DNA of 64,000 nt from DASVWZ01 sp963708575 (GTDB lineage Bacteria > Acidobacteriota > Terriglobia > Terriglobales > Acidobacteriaceae), in NCBI GenBank assembly GCA_963708575.1, contig CAVPTB010000007.1:1860001-1924000 (forward strand), read 5' to 3'. A model generated the notes under the pieces. That model made no database searches and was not told where the DNA came from. It was given only the letters and a program-made list of their open reading frames with translations. The translations under genes and the position numbers were made by a program. Below, in pieces: positions 25,221 to 33,454 of this stretch; positions within the stretch are counted from its first letter, which is position 1, and each line of letters begins with the position of its first letter.

Positions 25221-26159
25221 ATGGCACAGCCGCCAAAACACATCTGGATCGACGATCAGCTGCAAGATTCCGCCGAGGGCACAGTTCCCTTCCTCAATGC
25301 CGGCCTGCATTACGGAATCAGTGTGTTCGAAGGGATTCGCTGCTACGCTACCGACCGTGGCCCTGCCATCTTCCGTCTCGAAGAGCATGCCGATCGCCTG
25401 CTCGATTCAGCCCACGTCATAGGCTTTCGCGACTTGCCTTTTACCCGCGACCAGATCATGCACGCCATTCATCAAACGGTTGCGGCAAACGGTTTTTCTG
25501 CCTGCTACATCCGCCCGCTGATTTTTCTCGACGGCGGCCTGAACATGATCATCGACAGCGGCAAGCCTCGCCTCATGATCGCAGTGTGGGAGTGGTCTCA
25601 ATTCTTTAGCGGAGAAGCCAAGGAAAAAGGGGTCCGCGCCAACATCTCGTCTCTCACGCGCCTCCATCCCAACGTTTCCATGACCAAGGCCAAGATCTCC
25701 GGAAACTACGTCGGATCAGTCATGGCCAAGACCGAGTCGGTGCGCCTCGGCTTCGACGAAGCAATCATGCTCGATCCCTCCGGCTACGTGGCCGAGTGCA
25801 CCGGCGAAAATCTCTTCGTCGTGCGCAAGGGGGTGATTTATACCGTTCCGCGTAGCGCAATCCTCGAAGGTATCACTCGCGATTCGCTGATGACGCTGGC
25901 CAGCGATCTGGGATACGAAGTGGTGGAAGAGCCCATCTCTCGCGATCAGCTTTACATCGCCGACGAGGTATTCGTCTGCGGCACCGCGGCTGAAGTCATC
26001 TCGATTCGCGAAATCGACTTCCGCACCATCGGCGACGGCAAAGCCGGACCGGTTTCTCACGCCCTGCAGGATGTTTTCCACAAAGTAACCACCGGGAAAC
26101 ATGCGCGGTCGGAAGAGTGGCTGTCCTACGTGCCGGCCTTGGCCGGTTCAGCAAAATAG
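25221..26159 (+). CDS. ilvE: Branched-chain amino acid aminotransferase
   Basis: A 312-residue fold-type IV PLP enzyme. It has the N-terminal FLNAGLHYGISVFEGIRCY, the catalytic lysine region SMTKAKISGNYVGS, EAIMLDPSGYVAECTGENLF and FVCGTAAEV, which binds the cofactor phosphate. It interconverts valine, leucine and isoleucine with their keto acids using glutamate. Length and motifs are standard. It is followed by tRNA-Gly and is not in an ilv operon. Confidence 0.94.
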   Translation: MAQPPKHIWIDDQLQDSAEGTVPFLNAGLHYGISVFEGIRCYATDRGPAIFRLEEHADRLLDSAHVIGFRDLPFTRDQIMHAIHQTVAANGFSACYIRPLIFLDGGLNMIIDSGKPRLMIAVWEWSQFFSGEAKEKGVRANISSLTRLHPNVSMTKAKISGNYVGSVMAKTESVRLGFDEAIMLDPSGYVAECTGENLFVVRKGVIYTVPRSAILEGITRDSLMTLASDLGYEVVEEPISRDQLYIADEVFVCGTAAEVISIREIDFRTIGDGKAGPVSHALQDVFHKVTTGKHARSEEWLSYVPALAGSAK

Positions 26160-26229
26160 CGTCTAGACCGCCGGTAACTGCCGTGACTTTGCCCTAACCT
26201 CGCGGCTTGTTATAATCTTGTTTCGCTGA

Positions 26230-26304
<75 letters not shown>

Positions 26305-26464
26305 TATTTATACTGCTTTGATTCGCTTGCCTTTGCTGCTCTCGGGTAGGGAAAGGAGACTCACTCCGCTGGTTCCTTGCCTAAGTCTTCCTCATTTTCA
26401 GTGTTTATCTTGACACTCGATTCCGCCAGCAACATAATGTTAGCCCTCTCGGACGGAGGATTTC

Positions 26465-27271
26465 ATGAACCGTTCTTCCCTGCCCACCAGAACCCCTGGC
26501 AACCTTCCCGAGTCAGCCCACAAACAGCTCAACATGTATGCCCTCGCAGCCAGTGCGGCGGGAGTGGGCTTGCTGGCTTTGGCATCGCCCGCTGAGGCGA
26601 AGATCGTTTACACACCGGCGCACCTCGTCATCGCGCCAAAGCACAGCTACAATGTCGATCTCAACCACGACAAGATTACTGATTTCACTATCGTGAACCA
26701 CGTCAGTGCCTGCACCGACTTCTGCTTCTTCGAGCTTCGTCAGTATGCCGCGGGCGGAAACAGCGCAGCAGGATACGCGGTTGGGAGCGGCCAATTTCTT
26801 GGCTCAGATCTGAAGCCCGGTGCTCGCATCGGACCACGCAGTCCCTTTCACAAAGGAACTGCGGCACTGGTTGTAGCGCGCAGCAATGTCTACACCAGCA
26901 AGCAGACGATCGTCTATGGCCCCTGGGCTAACGTCAAAGACCGCTATCTCGGACTCAAGTTCCAGATCAATGGCGAAACCCACTACGGATGGGCGCGGCT
27001 GAATGTCAAGGTCAGCCAAACCAAGATCACGGCTACGCTGACCGGTTATGCCTACGAGACCATCCCCAATAAACCGATTATCGCGGGCGAGACGAAAGGT
27101 CTGGATGAGATGCGCATCGTAGAGCCAAACGCAACGCTGGCGACGCCGACTCCCAAATCCAACATGCTGGGCGCACTCGCGCTAGGATCGTCCGGATTGT
27201 CGATATGGAAACGCAAGCACGATCAATCACCCCAGCCAGACGCCGTTGTCACTCGGATGGAGGATTTATGA
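26465..27271 (+). CDS. Secreted protein with C-terminal sorting-like tail
   Basis: This 268-residue protein has a signal-like segment at 22-46 (NMYALAASAAGVGLLALASP, then AEAKIVYTP). A beta-rich body contains VDLNHDKITDFTIV, which resembles an FG-GAP calcium-binding loop, and LGLKFQINGETHYGWARL. The tail SNMLGALALGSSGLSIWKRK is a short hydrophobic segment followed by basic residues. It resembles a PEP-CTERM-type or similar sorting signal but lacks the PEP triplet. The family is known to me only as an acidobacterial hypothetical. A decayed tandem copy follows at once. Confidence 0.75.
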   Translation: MNRSSLPTRTPGNLPESAHKQLNMYALAASAAGVGLLALASPAEAKIVYTPAHLVIAPKHSYNVDLNHDKITDFTIVNHVSACTDFCFFELRQYAAGGNSAAGYAVGSGQFLGSDLKPGARIGPRSPFHKGTAALVVARSNVYTSKQTIVYGPWANVKDRYLGLKFQINGETHYGWARLNVKVSQTKITATLTGYAYETIPNKPIIAGETKGLDEMRIVEPNATLATPTPKSNMLGALALGSSGLSIWKRKHDQSPQPDAVVTRMEDL

Positions 27272-28007
27272 AGCACTCTTCCCAGCCTCGTAAGACCGTC
27301 GACCTTTCTGAGTCAGTCCATCGACGGCTGAATATGTACGCGCTCGCGGCGGGTGCAGCGGGAATGGGCATGCTTGCTTTGGCCCGGGCAGCCGAGGCGA
27401 GATTTTGTACACGCCCGCTCACACGGAAGTTGGGGGAAAGCTTCCCATCGATCTCAATCACGACGGATTAAATGACTTCATCGTCCATTCGACAACTCTC
27501 TGCACGTTTTCAGGTTGCGTGCGCACTTTGGGTGTTGGTGCTGCGTCGGGGAAAAATGGGATTGCATACAAGTTCAATCAATACCGCTTGCTCTCGCATT
27601 GCGCGAGGGAAAGTCGATCGATTCCAAACGAAAGTTCACTGGTTCGGCCACAATGCTCCGTCTCGGACATTTCAGGAGCAGGACATATCAGAAAGGTTAT
27701 TGGTTCCAGGTAACCGAACGGTACCTAGAGCTGAAGTTCCAGATCAAAGGAAAGATGCACTACGGGTGGGCGCGATTTAAGGTGAATAGTGGCATGAAAA
27801 TTCTTGCCGGCTAATGCCTACGAAACCATCCCGAACAAGCCCATCATCGCAGGCAAAACAAAAGGCCCGGACGATGCCAGGGTTGAAGAATCGAGCGCGG
27901 CTCTCAGCGCGCCTCGGCCCGAATCCAACGCCTTGGGCGTGCTTGCGCTGGGATCACTCGGACTCTCGATCTGGCGGCGGGAGGAGTTGGCAGCCGCTCC
28001 GCGGTAA
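27268..28007 (+). pseudogene. Decayed tandem copy of the sorting-tail protein
   Basis: The copy starts 4 bases before the end of the intact gene (ATGA overlap) as MKHSSQPRKTVDLSESVHRR and keeps NMYALAAGAAGMGMLALARA. It then shifts frame three times: after AEAR (about 27400), near 27590, and near 27800. The remaining homologous pieces are PIDLNHDGLNDFIVHS, YLELKFQIKGKMHYGWARFK and YETIPNKPIIAGKTKG, ending ALGVLALGSLGLSIWRREE. Differences from the intact copy occur throughout, unlike the clean single-base shifts in coxA or lpd, so this is real decay of an old duplication. Confidence 0.85.
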
Positions 28008-28050
28008 GCGAGTAGACTTTTGCCGCGCATCACGCTAATTTAAGTATCAG

Positions 28051-28125
28051 GGCGCGGTACCCAAGTGGTAAGGGAGAGGTCTGCAAAACCTTTATGCGTC
28101 GGTTCGATTCCGACCCGCGCCTCCA
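28051..28125 (+). tRNA. tRNA-Cys (anticodon GCA)
   Basis: Acceptor GGCGCGG/CCGCGCC, anticodon loop TCTGCAAAA with GCA, T arm GTCGG-TTCGATT-CCGAC, discriminator T and encoded CCA at 28123-28125. Confidence 0.95.
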
Positions 28126-28362
28126 ACCCTCTTTCCGGCCAGGCTCTTTGTCACCTACTCGAAAACTTCGCCGCTCGAATATCTATTGACTGCCCTTAAT
28201 GGACAGCAACCCCTATGGCACTGTCAGATGGAAATAACATCGCGAACGAGGAATACAGAGACAAACGGCGAACTAGGCCACCTGACCACGTTCTTCTAAA
28301 ACTTCCCTGCTCTGCACCAGTTTCCCTTTAGAATAGCCCGGTAGTTAAATTGAGGGGGGCCC

Positions 28363-28692
28363 ATGTCAAATCTGTCCGGAGCGCTTTCCGAGCTTCGTTT
28401 GGAGCGCAGCAAGATACGCCAGCAACTCGAGAAGTTGGACGAAGCTATCTCAGCACTCGAAACCATCAGCGGTTCTTCAACTTCAGGACGCCGCGGCAAG
28501 CGAGTGATCTCGGCCGCATCCAGACGAAAGATGGCGCTCGCTCAGAGAGCGCGCTGGGCGAAGGTCCGCGAGAGCTCTTCCCCGGGTGCGAAGCCATCCG
28601 CATCCCTTCGCAAGCCATTGTCAATAGCCGCCCGGCGCAAGATTGCCGCCGCGCAGCGTGCCCGCTGGGCCAAGCAAAAACAGGCGGCCTGA
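28363..28692 (+). CDS. Small basic protein with repeated RRKxAxAQRARWAK motif
   Basis: A 109-residue protein. Residues 1-36 form a predicted coiled coil (SELRLERSKIRQQLEKLDEA). Two copies of a 15-residue basic motif follow: SRRKMALAQRARWAK at about 53-67 and ARRKIAAAQRARWAK at about 89-103. Similar motifs occur in many small bacterial proteins and look like nucleic-acid-binding modules. ATG 28363 is preceded by GAGGGGGG. It is flanked upstream by tRNA-Cys and downstream by a strong convergent terminator. The DNA-binding role is inference from charge and composition. Confidence 0.75.
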   Translation: MSNLSGALSELRLERSKIRQQLEKLDEAISALETISGSSTSGRRGKRVISAASRRKMALAQRARWAKVRESSSPGAKPSASLRKPLSIAARRKIAAAQRARWAKQKQAA

Positions 28693-28762
28693 CGCTCCCG
28701 AACTCCTGCGGGGCCTCTCGTTCGACACTGACTGTAACGCAACCTCTAAGGGCAAAAAAAAA

Positions 28763-28792
28763 CGCCGGCGCAATTTGATGCTTGCGCCGGCG
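28763..28792 (-). terminator. Bidirectional Rho-independent terminator
   Basis: A perfect 11-bp stem (CGCCGGCGCAA / TTGCGCCGGCG) encloses an 8-base loop between convergent genes. On the minus strand it is followed by a run of nine T, on the plus strand by AAAATATTT. It most clearly serves the minus-strand secreted-protein gene. Confidence 0.9.
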
Positions 28793-28821
28793 AAAATATT
28801 TGAAGCAATTGACGGTTGGCT

Positions 28822-29499
28822 TTAGTGAGCCCAAACGGCAAACGCGCCTTGTTGGCCCGTGCCTAAGTTAACCCAACCCGAACCGGTGTTGTTCGAGAAC
28901 GGTCCGGTCTGGCCACCCGTGTCCAGGTTCCATGCGTCCCAGGTATCGGGCGAGTTCTTGTCGGTATAGACGAGTACCCAATACTGCTTGCCCTTGGTGA
29001 GAGTTATGGGCTTCTTTGCAAAGGGGCTGACGCTGACGAGCTGGCAGCAGTTACCGAAGGTTGGCAGGCTGCCGGTCTTCGCGTCCCAGTGCTTTAGGAC
29101 TTTTCCCGGGACTCCGCCTTTGTCCTCTGCCAATCCGATAGCCACCGAGTTCGTTCCGGTCACGTAGCCTACACCCACCTGAATCTTTGCTAGGGTGTAG
29201 TTCTTCTTGGGAGTGAATCCATTGGCGACCCAGTTCTGAGCGCCAATAACCGAACCCACGGCGGAAATCGTCCAACCGCTGCAACAGTTGTAAACGGACG
29301 TTCCCGTTCCCAGGTTGTCGTAAACTTTGTGCAGTGCAGCGGGGGGCCGCTCAGCCGGTACATAGTGCGCCACTGGCTTTACGCTAACGGTCATCTTTCC
29401 ACCGTTAATCGTCATCACTCCGGGCGCTTGGGCAAACAGCGATACGCTGGCGAGTGCCAGCAAGGCAATGCATAATACAGTACGTGTGGTTGTCTTCAC
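28822..29499 (-). CDS. Secreted protein with choice-of-anchor-R-like domain
   Basis: About 225 residues. A signal peptide (VLCIALLALASVSLFAQ) is followed by a beta-rich domain with paired cysteines in VYNCCSGWTI and FGNCCQLVSV, plus KQYWVLVYTDKNSPDTWDAW and a C-terminal GAFAVW. This matches my memory of the choice-of-anchor R domain of surface proteins. I prefer GTG 29499 because GGAGG lies 7 bases upstream; the ATG at 29514 lacks a ribosome site. No tail or lipobox is visible, so the mature protein is probably secreted or periplasmic. The function is unknown. Confidence 0.75.
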   Translation of the reverse strand: MKTTTRTVLCIALLALASVSLFAQAPGVMTINGGKMTVSVKPVAHYVPAERPPAALHKVYDNLGTGTSVYNCCSGWTISAVGSVIGAQNWVANGFTPKKNYTLAKIQVGVGYVTGTNSVAIGLAEDKGGVPGKVLKHWDAKTGSLPTFGNCCQLVSVSPFAKKPITLTKGKQYWVLVYTDKNSPDTWDAWNLDTGGQTGPFSNNTGSGWVNLGTGQQGAFAVWAH

Positions 29500-29514
29500 C
29501 TTTGTGTCCTCCAT

Positions 29515-29990
29515 TTTTGTAAAGCATTTTTTTGGGCTGTTGACAGGGATGGAGCGCTGTGGTCGATAAACTGTTCGCGAACTTCACACGACAGCTGATC
29601 CATCAGTCGTCTCCGACTCAACTTCAGATTGATAAGTAGGGTTGGAAACGAACTGAGAAGCATCCGCACCCCTGAGTTAAATCAGCTCACCATGCAGACT
29701 TGCAAAAAGAATATGAGCTGAAAGTGGGCCGAATTCTTGCACCGTATCTCACCAGTGTCAAGGGCTGAATCCGGTACTGGTTAGGTATTTCGCTGGTTCT
29801 TTTCCACACGTGCAAATTTCTGCGCAACCTCCGCACTTTCTTGCGCGACGAAAAATTCAGATCTCATTGCGGAAATCCCGCCACTCTCGACAATTGTCTT
29901 TCGCTTTTTCCTGTTCGTGAAACGAAGATGTATTTCGTGAGAACAATGACCGAAACCGCAGAGTGGAATTTTCTAGAGATCCAGCGCGCA
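29515..29990. other. Gene-free stretch of about 480 bases
   Basis: No convincing gene, RNA or repeat is seen. A 68-codon plus-strand frame at 29841-30047 overlaps the end of the next gene and has no protein character. The part next to 29515 presumably carries the promoter of the secreted-protein gene. Confidence 0.5.
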
Positions 29991-31349
29991 TCATTGTCCG
30001 GCGGGAGTGAAAGCCTCAATAGGATCGAAGTAGCAGTGGCGCCATAAAGCTTCGTCGGTAAGATCGCCGGACTTCCAGGTTTTCAGAACGTCCATCGTGG
30101 TCGCCATCATCCCGCCGTCTTCAGAATCGAAAATGACGACCACCCCCGCCGCTGAACTCGATTCCTTCGAAAGCTCGATGTACTTGCGATCGAAGATCGA
30201 TTTCGCGTATGCCAGCTTCGCCTCGGCGTCGCCGCCTACCGCGCCCGCCTTCTGCACAGAAACAATCTCTACCGTCTTTCCCCGCAGCGGTTGCCAGGTC
30301 CCGGGAAATGAGGCGATCTGTTCGTTCTCGATCTGAAACGCAGGACCCACGGTCTTTTTTTGACTGGCATCCTTCCCTGACGCCGGCGCCGGCGCATCCT
30401 GCCCCTTCGCCACCTGTACATTCGTTGCAGCGTCGCTTTCCAGTTCCACTGCCGAGCGCCGGATCCAGCCTCTCGATAAACCCGAGATCCTCACGTGAAC
30501 CCAACTGGCATTCATATCCAGAATTTCGAACTCATCCTCCGCCTGCGCCACAAATAGTTGCTTCGCCGCTTCGTTGGGGCTGGTCAGGATAGGGGTTCCG
30601 CTTTTCTTCACTGCCGCCAGATTGTTCGGCTTCGCCTGGTTACGAAGAATTTCTTCCAGCCCTTGGGCTTCCTTCTCCAGTTCCGCATTATGCCGATCAA
30701 CCACGGCTTTCTGCGTCGCGGCATCTCCGCTTGGTTCCGGTATTCGGGAATTGTTCGCAGCTGATTTAACTGGAGTTCGAGAAGCCGAAATTGCGTCGGC
30801 GATGACTGACTGGTTGGGCACCGGAGCTGAAAGCGCAGGCTCGGGAATTGGCTTGCTCACTGCCGTCTTCGGGGGCGGCGTTGGCTTCTGGGGCGCGACC
30901 GGCGCGACTCCCGGGCTACTGGCAACGTTGCCTTGCAGCGCATCCTGCAAGCGATCCAGAAAGTCCGTTTCCAAACGCCCGTTAGACGGCAACACCTGGT
31001 AGCCCGACTGAGCCGCTACCGGATCCGAATACCAAGCCGTAATTTTGGCCGTAACCTTTACCACGGACCCGCCCGTGGTGCCAGCAGCCACTTGCGTCTC
31101 ACACTGGTAATAGCCGCGCTGGTAGCGATCAAGAGGATGCACACCGGCTTGCGCGAATCCGTCCAGCGCAGGAAGTCGGCCTGCCGCCGAGGATTTCAGG
31201 GTCCGAATCACCTTCTCCACTTGCGCCGGAGATTGGGGAAACTCTCGCTGCTCGGAAGCGCTTTGCGCGCCGCCAAGCGCGGAGCCCGCCAGCCACAGAC
31301 CGACGATGATCGCGATGAATCGAGATTCTTTCACTCCCCAGAGTCTCAC
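29991..31349 (-). CDS. Exported protein with SH3-like domain, function unknown
   Basis: A 452-residue protein with a signal peptide (FIAIIVGLWLAGSALGG). A first domain contains ALDGFAQAGVHPLDRYQRGY. A Pro/Ala-rich linker (about 145-215) and a short coiled coil follow. Next comes a bacterial SH3-like domain at about 250-305 (GTPILTSPNEAAKQLFVAQ, then WVHVRISGLSRGWIRRSAV) and a C-terminal domain containing ESSSAAGVVVIFDSEDGGM. It overlaps the preceding gene by 4 bases (GTGA), so the two SH3 proteins are made together. SH3b domains usually bind cell-wall or protein ligands; the role is unknown. Confidence 0.78.
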   Translation of the reverse strand: MRLWGVKESRFIAIIVGLWLAGSALGGAQSASEQREFPQSPAQVEKVIRTLKSSAAGRLPALDGFAQAGVHPLDRYQRGYYQCETQVAAGTTGGSVVKVTAKITAWYSDPVAAQSGYQVLPSNGRLETDFLDRLQDALQGNVASSPGVAPVAPQKPTPPPKTAVSKPIPEPALSAPVPNQSVIADAISASRTPVKSAANNSRIPEPSGDAATQKAVVDRHNAELEKEAQGLEEILRNQAKPNNLAAVKKSGTPILTSPNEAAKQLFVAQAEDEFEILDMNASWVHVRISGLSRGWIRRSAVELESDAATNVQVAKGQDAPAPASGKDASQKKTVGPAFQIENEQIASFPGTWQPLRGKTVEIVSVQKAGAVGGDAEAKLAYAKSIFDRKYIELSKESSSAAGVVVIFDSEDGGMMATTMDVLKTWKSGDLTDEALWRHCYFDPIEAFTPAGQ

Positions 31350-32278
31350 GGCAAAGACTCCAGTTGGTCGTGATAAATCCAGCCATGCTGGCCGTCTTCG
31401 GTTTCAATTCCAAACCAGTAAGGCGTTTTCACAACGACGACAACCTCGGTTCCCGGATCAAGCGACTTCAGTACCGACGCAGACTGGAAAGGCGCGGATT
31501 TCAGCTTGGCTCCCGGAGCTTTCACCAGACGCTCTGCCTGGCGCCGCAGTTCATGCACCCGGTCCTCCAGACTCAGCGACGAATTCTGCGCCAGCGCCAA
31601 TGCTTCCGTTTCCTGGGCCTGGGCTTTCTCCTCCAACGCACGTCTCGCCACTTCCTGTTGTCGGCTTCGCTCCCCCTCAACCGCCTGTTTCTTCTGCTCC
31701 TCGAGCGCATCCAGATGGTCTTGAATGTCCTTATATTCCGCGCTCTCGACTGAACCATCCGAGGGGTGGGACGTGTGACGAAAATCCTCGACAAATACAG
31801 CATCGATCTTCAACACAGTTTTACTGGCAGCCTTACTTTGCACCACATACCTGACCGCCAGCGTACCCACGTCATTGCTCTCGTAAAACCCGCGGGGATC
31901 GAGCACCTGGGTGCGCACCTTATAGAACACTTTGCCGGGTTCTTTCCACTCCGCGAATAGTCCGGAGGACGCCACTTCCGTGGCATTCTCTATGCTCTTG
32001 TCCTTGTTGTATTCCTTGCTGCCCTGAATAATCCCGTCGTCAACCACCGCCTGCACCGCTTGCAGTACCTCCGCCTCGGGCGCATCGAACTCGGTGGTGA
32101 AACCCAGACCGTAGTCCTCCTTACGCCGGTGCTTCCCGGCCCACAGCGAGCACACGCTGCACCCAAAAACTAAAGTGAATAAGAGGATTCGTGTGGGCCG
32201 TATTCGACGGATCAGGCCCCCGGCTTGAACCCGCCGGATCTGGTGGTCAGAGATTGGCTTTACTTCAAGTCTGTTCAT
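31346..32278 (-). CDS. Exported/lipoprotein-like protein with coiled coil and C-terminal SH3-like domain
   Basis: About 310 residues from ATG 32278 (MNRLEVKPIS). A hydrophobic export segment is ILLFTLVFGCSVCSLWAG; the Cys within it could be a lipobox. A domain with DYGLGFTTEFDAPEAEVLQA and TVLKIDAVFVEDFRHT follows, then a Glu/Ala-rich coiled coil at about 190-250 and a C-terminal SH3-like domain ending TPYWFGIETEDGQHGWIYHD. The open frame extends to 32515, but that extension overlaps the divergent regulator region and looks non-coding. It is the first gene of a two-gene run with 29991. Confidence 0.72.
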   Translation of the reverse strand: MNRLEVKPISDHQIRRVQAGGLIRRIRPTRILLFTLVFGCSVCSLWAGKHRRKEDYGLGFTTEFDAPEAEVLQAVQAVVDDGIIQGSKEYNKDKSIENATEVASSGLFAEWKEPGKVFYKVRTQVLDPRGFYESNDVGTLAVRYVVQSKAASKTVLKIDAVFVEDFRHTSHPSDGSVESAEYKDIQDHLDALEEQKKQAVEGERSRQQEVARRALEEKAQAQETEALALAQNSSLSLEDRVHELRRQAERLVKAPGAKLKSAPFQSASVLKSLDPGTEVVVVVKTPYWFGIETEDGQHGWIYHDQLESLP

Positions 32279-32614
32279 GCACGCGGATTCTTCGAACACA
32301 CGTCCCCGCGAGTTCGGGGAACGCGTATCTAGTTCTGATACTCCGCAGCATTGGAAGATGTCAACTGCTGCTCTGCTCGTTACCTCCCGCTTCAGAAGCC
32401 GGAAATTTCCTGCCCCAAGGTGATTCATGCTTCCCGGCAACATCGGCATGATTAATCTATTCGATCTATTCGATTTATCTTTTCTATCGACGTGGCTCGC
32501 AAACCCCCTGTTCATGCGGCTGATGAAAATTTGACAAATTTTTCACAACTTAATCTTGACTTTCGTCGTACAAGAGTTCATACCGTCCTTAATCGTAGGG
32601 GTGGGGTCGCCAAG

Positions 32615-33292
32615 ATGCAGCTGAACTCCTCGAAACAAAACCGACGCGGTCCGGATCCTGCCCTGCTGTCGTTGCCTGGCACTCGGGGTCGCCGGCCAGA
32701 ACGCACACGTGATCGCGCCGCCAAACAGCAAGCTTTGCTGAGCGCGGCCAAAAGACTATTCGCTCAGCGCGGATACGATGCGACCACCACTCGCGAGATC
32801 GCAGCCCAAGCCGGCTGCGCTGAGGGCTTGATCCACCGCTACTTCAAGGGCAAGGCTGGACTTTTTCTTGCCCTCATCCAGCATCGCGACTCCCAGATTC
32901 GTTCCCAGGTTAGCCGCACCTTTCCGCAAAGCTCGAAGTTTGACGACGAGATACTCCGTTTGGTCGAGGCCGAGATCGATCACATGTGGGAGGACCGGGA
33001 GTTTCTCAAAGTGATTATTCCCCGCGCACTCCACGACCCATCCGTCGGCAAGATCTTTTTCCGGGTCGCCACCTCACGCAGCACCTCCGCCGTCGTCGAG
33101 CGCCTCCGCCGCCTCCCCGATTGCGCTCATATGGGAACCGACCAACTCGAGGCTTACGCCCGTTTGGTGGACCTCCTGGGCTTCAGTTTCGGATTTCTCC
33201 GCCCTGTGCTGATGGGCCAAGACCATCTAGAAGCCAAGAAGTCCGCGCTGCGGCTGGCGAAAACTCTGGTTCGACAGCATACAGCGGCATGA
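32615..33292 (+). CDS. TetR-family transcriptional regulator
   Basis: 225 residues from ATG 32615. The N-terminal helix-turn-helix domain reads LLSAAKRLFAQRGYDATTTR, then EIAAQAGCAEGLIHRYFKGK, the standard TetR pattern. The C-terminal all-helical ligand domain has no recognisable specificity. The frame is open back to 32492, but that part is Asn/Arg-rich and non-homologous. The gene sits just upstream of, and on the same strand as, the cytochrome-porin/oxidase series, and diverges from the SH3 genes. It may regulate either or itself. Its effector is unknown. Confidence 0.88.
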   Translation: MQLNSSKQNRRGPDPALLSLPGTRGRRPERTRDRAAKQQALLSAAKRLFAQRGYDATTTREIAAQAGCAEGLIHRYFKGKAGLFLALIQHRDSQIRSQVSRTFPQSSKFDDEILRLVEAEIDHMWEDREFLKVIIPRALHDPSVGKIFFRVATSRSTSAVVERLRRLPDCAHMGTDQLEAYARLVDLLGFSFGFLRPVLMGQDHLEAKKSALRLAKTLVRQHTAA

Positions 33293-33341
33293 CTCGTGAT
33301 CATTGTTTTTGATCCCTAAAATCCAGATTTTCGATTTTTTC

Positions 33342-33369
33342 TTGACATCGATATTTCGAACATGATACT
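33342..33369 (+). promoter_or_regulatory. Sigma70-type promoter with overlapping palindrome, before the cytochrome-porin gene
   Basis: TTGACA at 33342-33347, a 16-base spacer and GATACT at 33364-33369. The spacer holds the palindrome TCGATATTTCGA (33348-33359), which would be well placed for a repressor such as the adjacent TetR protein. The gene start is 86 bases downstream of the -10, preceded by CAGGAGGAG. Confidence 0.6.
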
Positions 33370-33454
33370 TAGTGCGTCCACGCGCACTTGTGGGGATTTG
33401 TCTAATCTCGACTTGCATTCCTGTAACTGGCCAACCTTTGCTCAGGAGGAGTAA

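Noticed and set aside
29841..30047. 68-codon plus-strand frame
   Set aside because: No ribosome site or protein character, and it overlaps the end of the SH3 protein gene.
32531..32561. Second TTGACA/TTGACT region before the TetR gene as a promoter
   Set aside because: The best -10 candidate (TAATCT) is only 14 bases from TTGACA, too close for sigma70, so no promoter is called.
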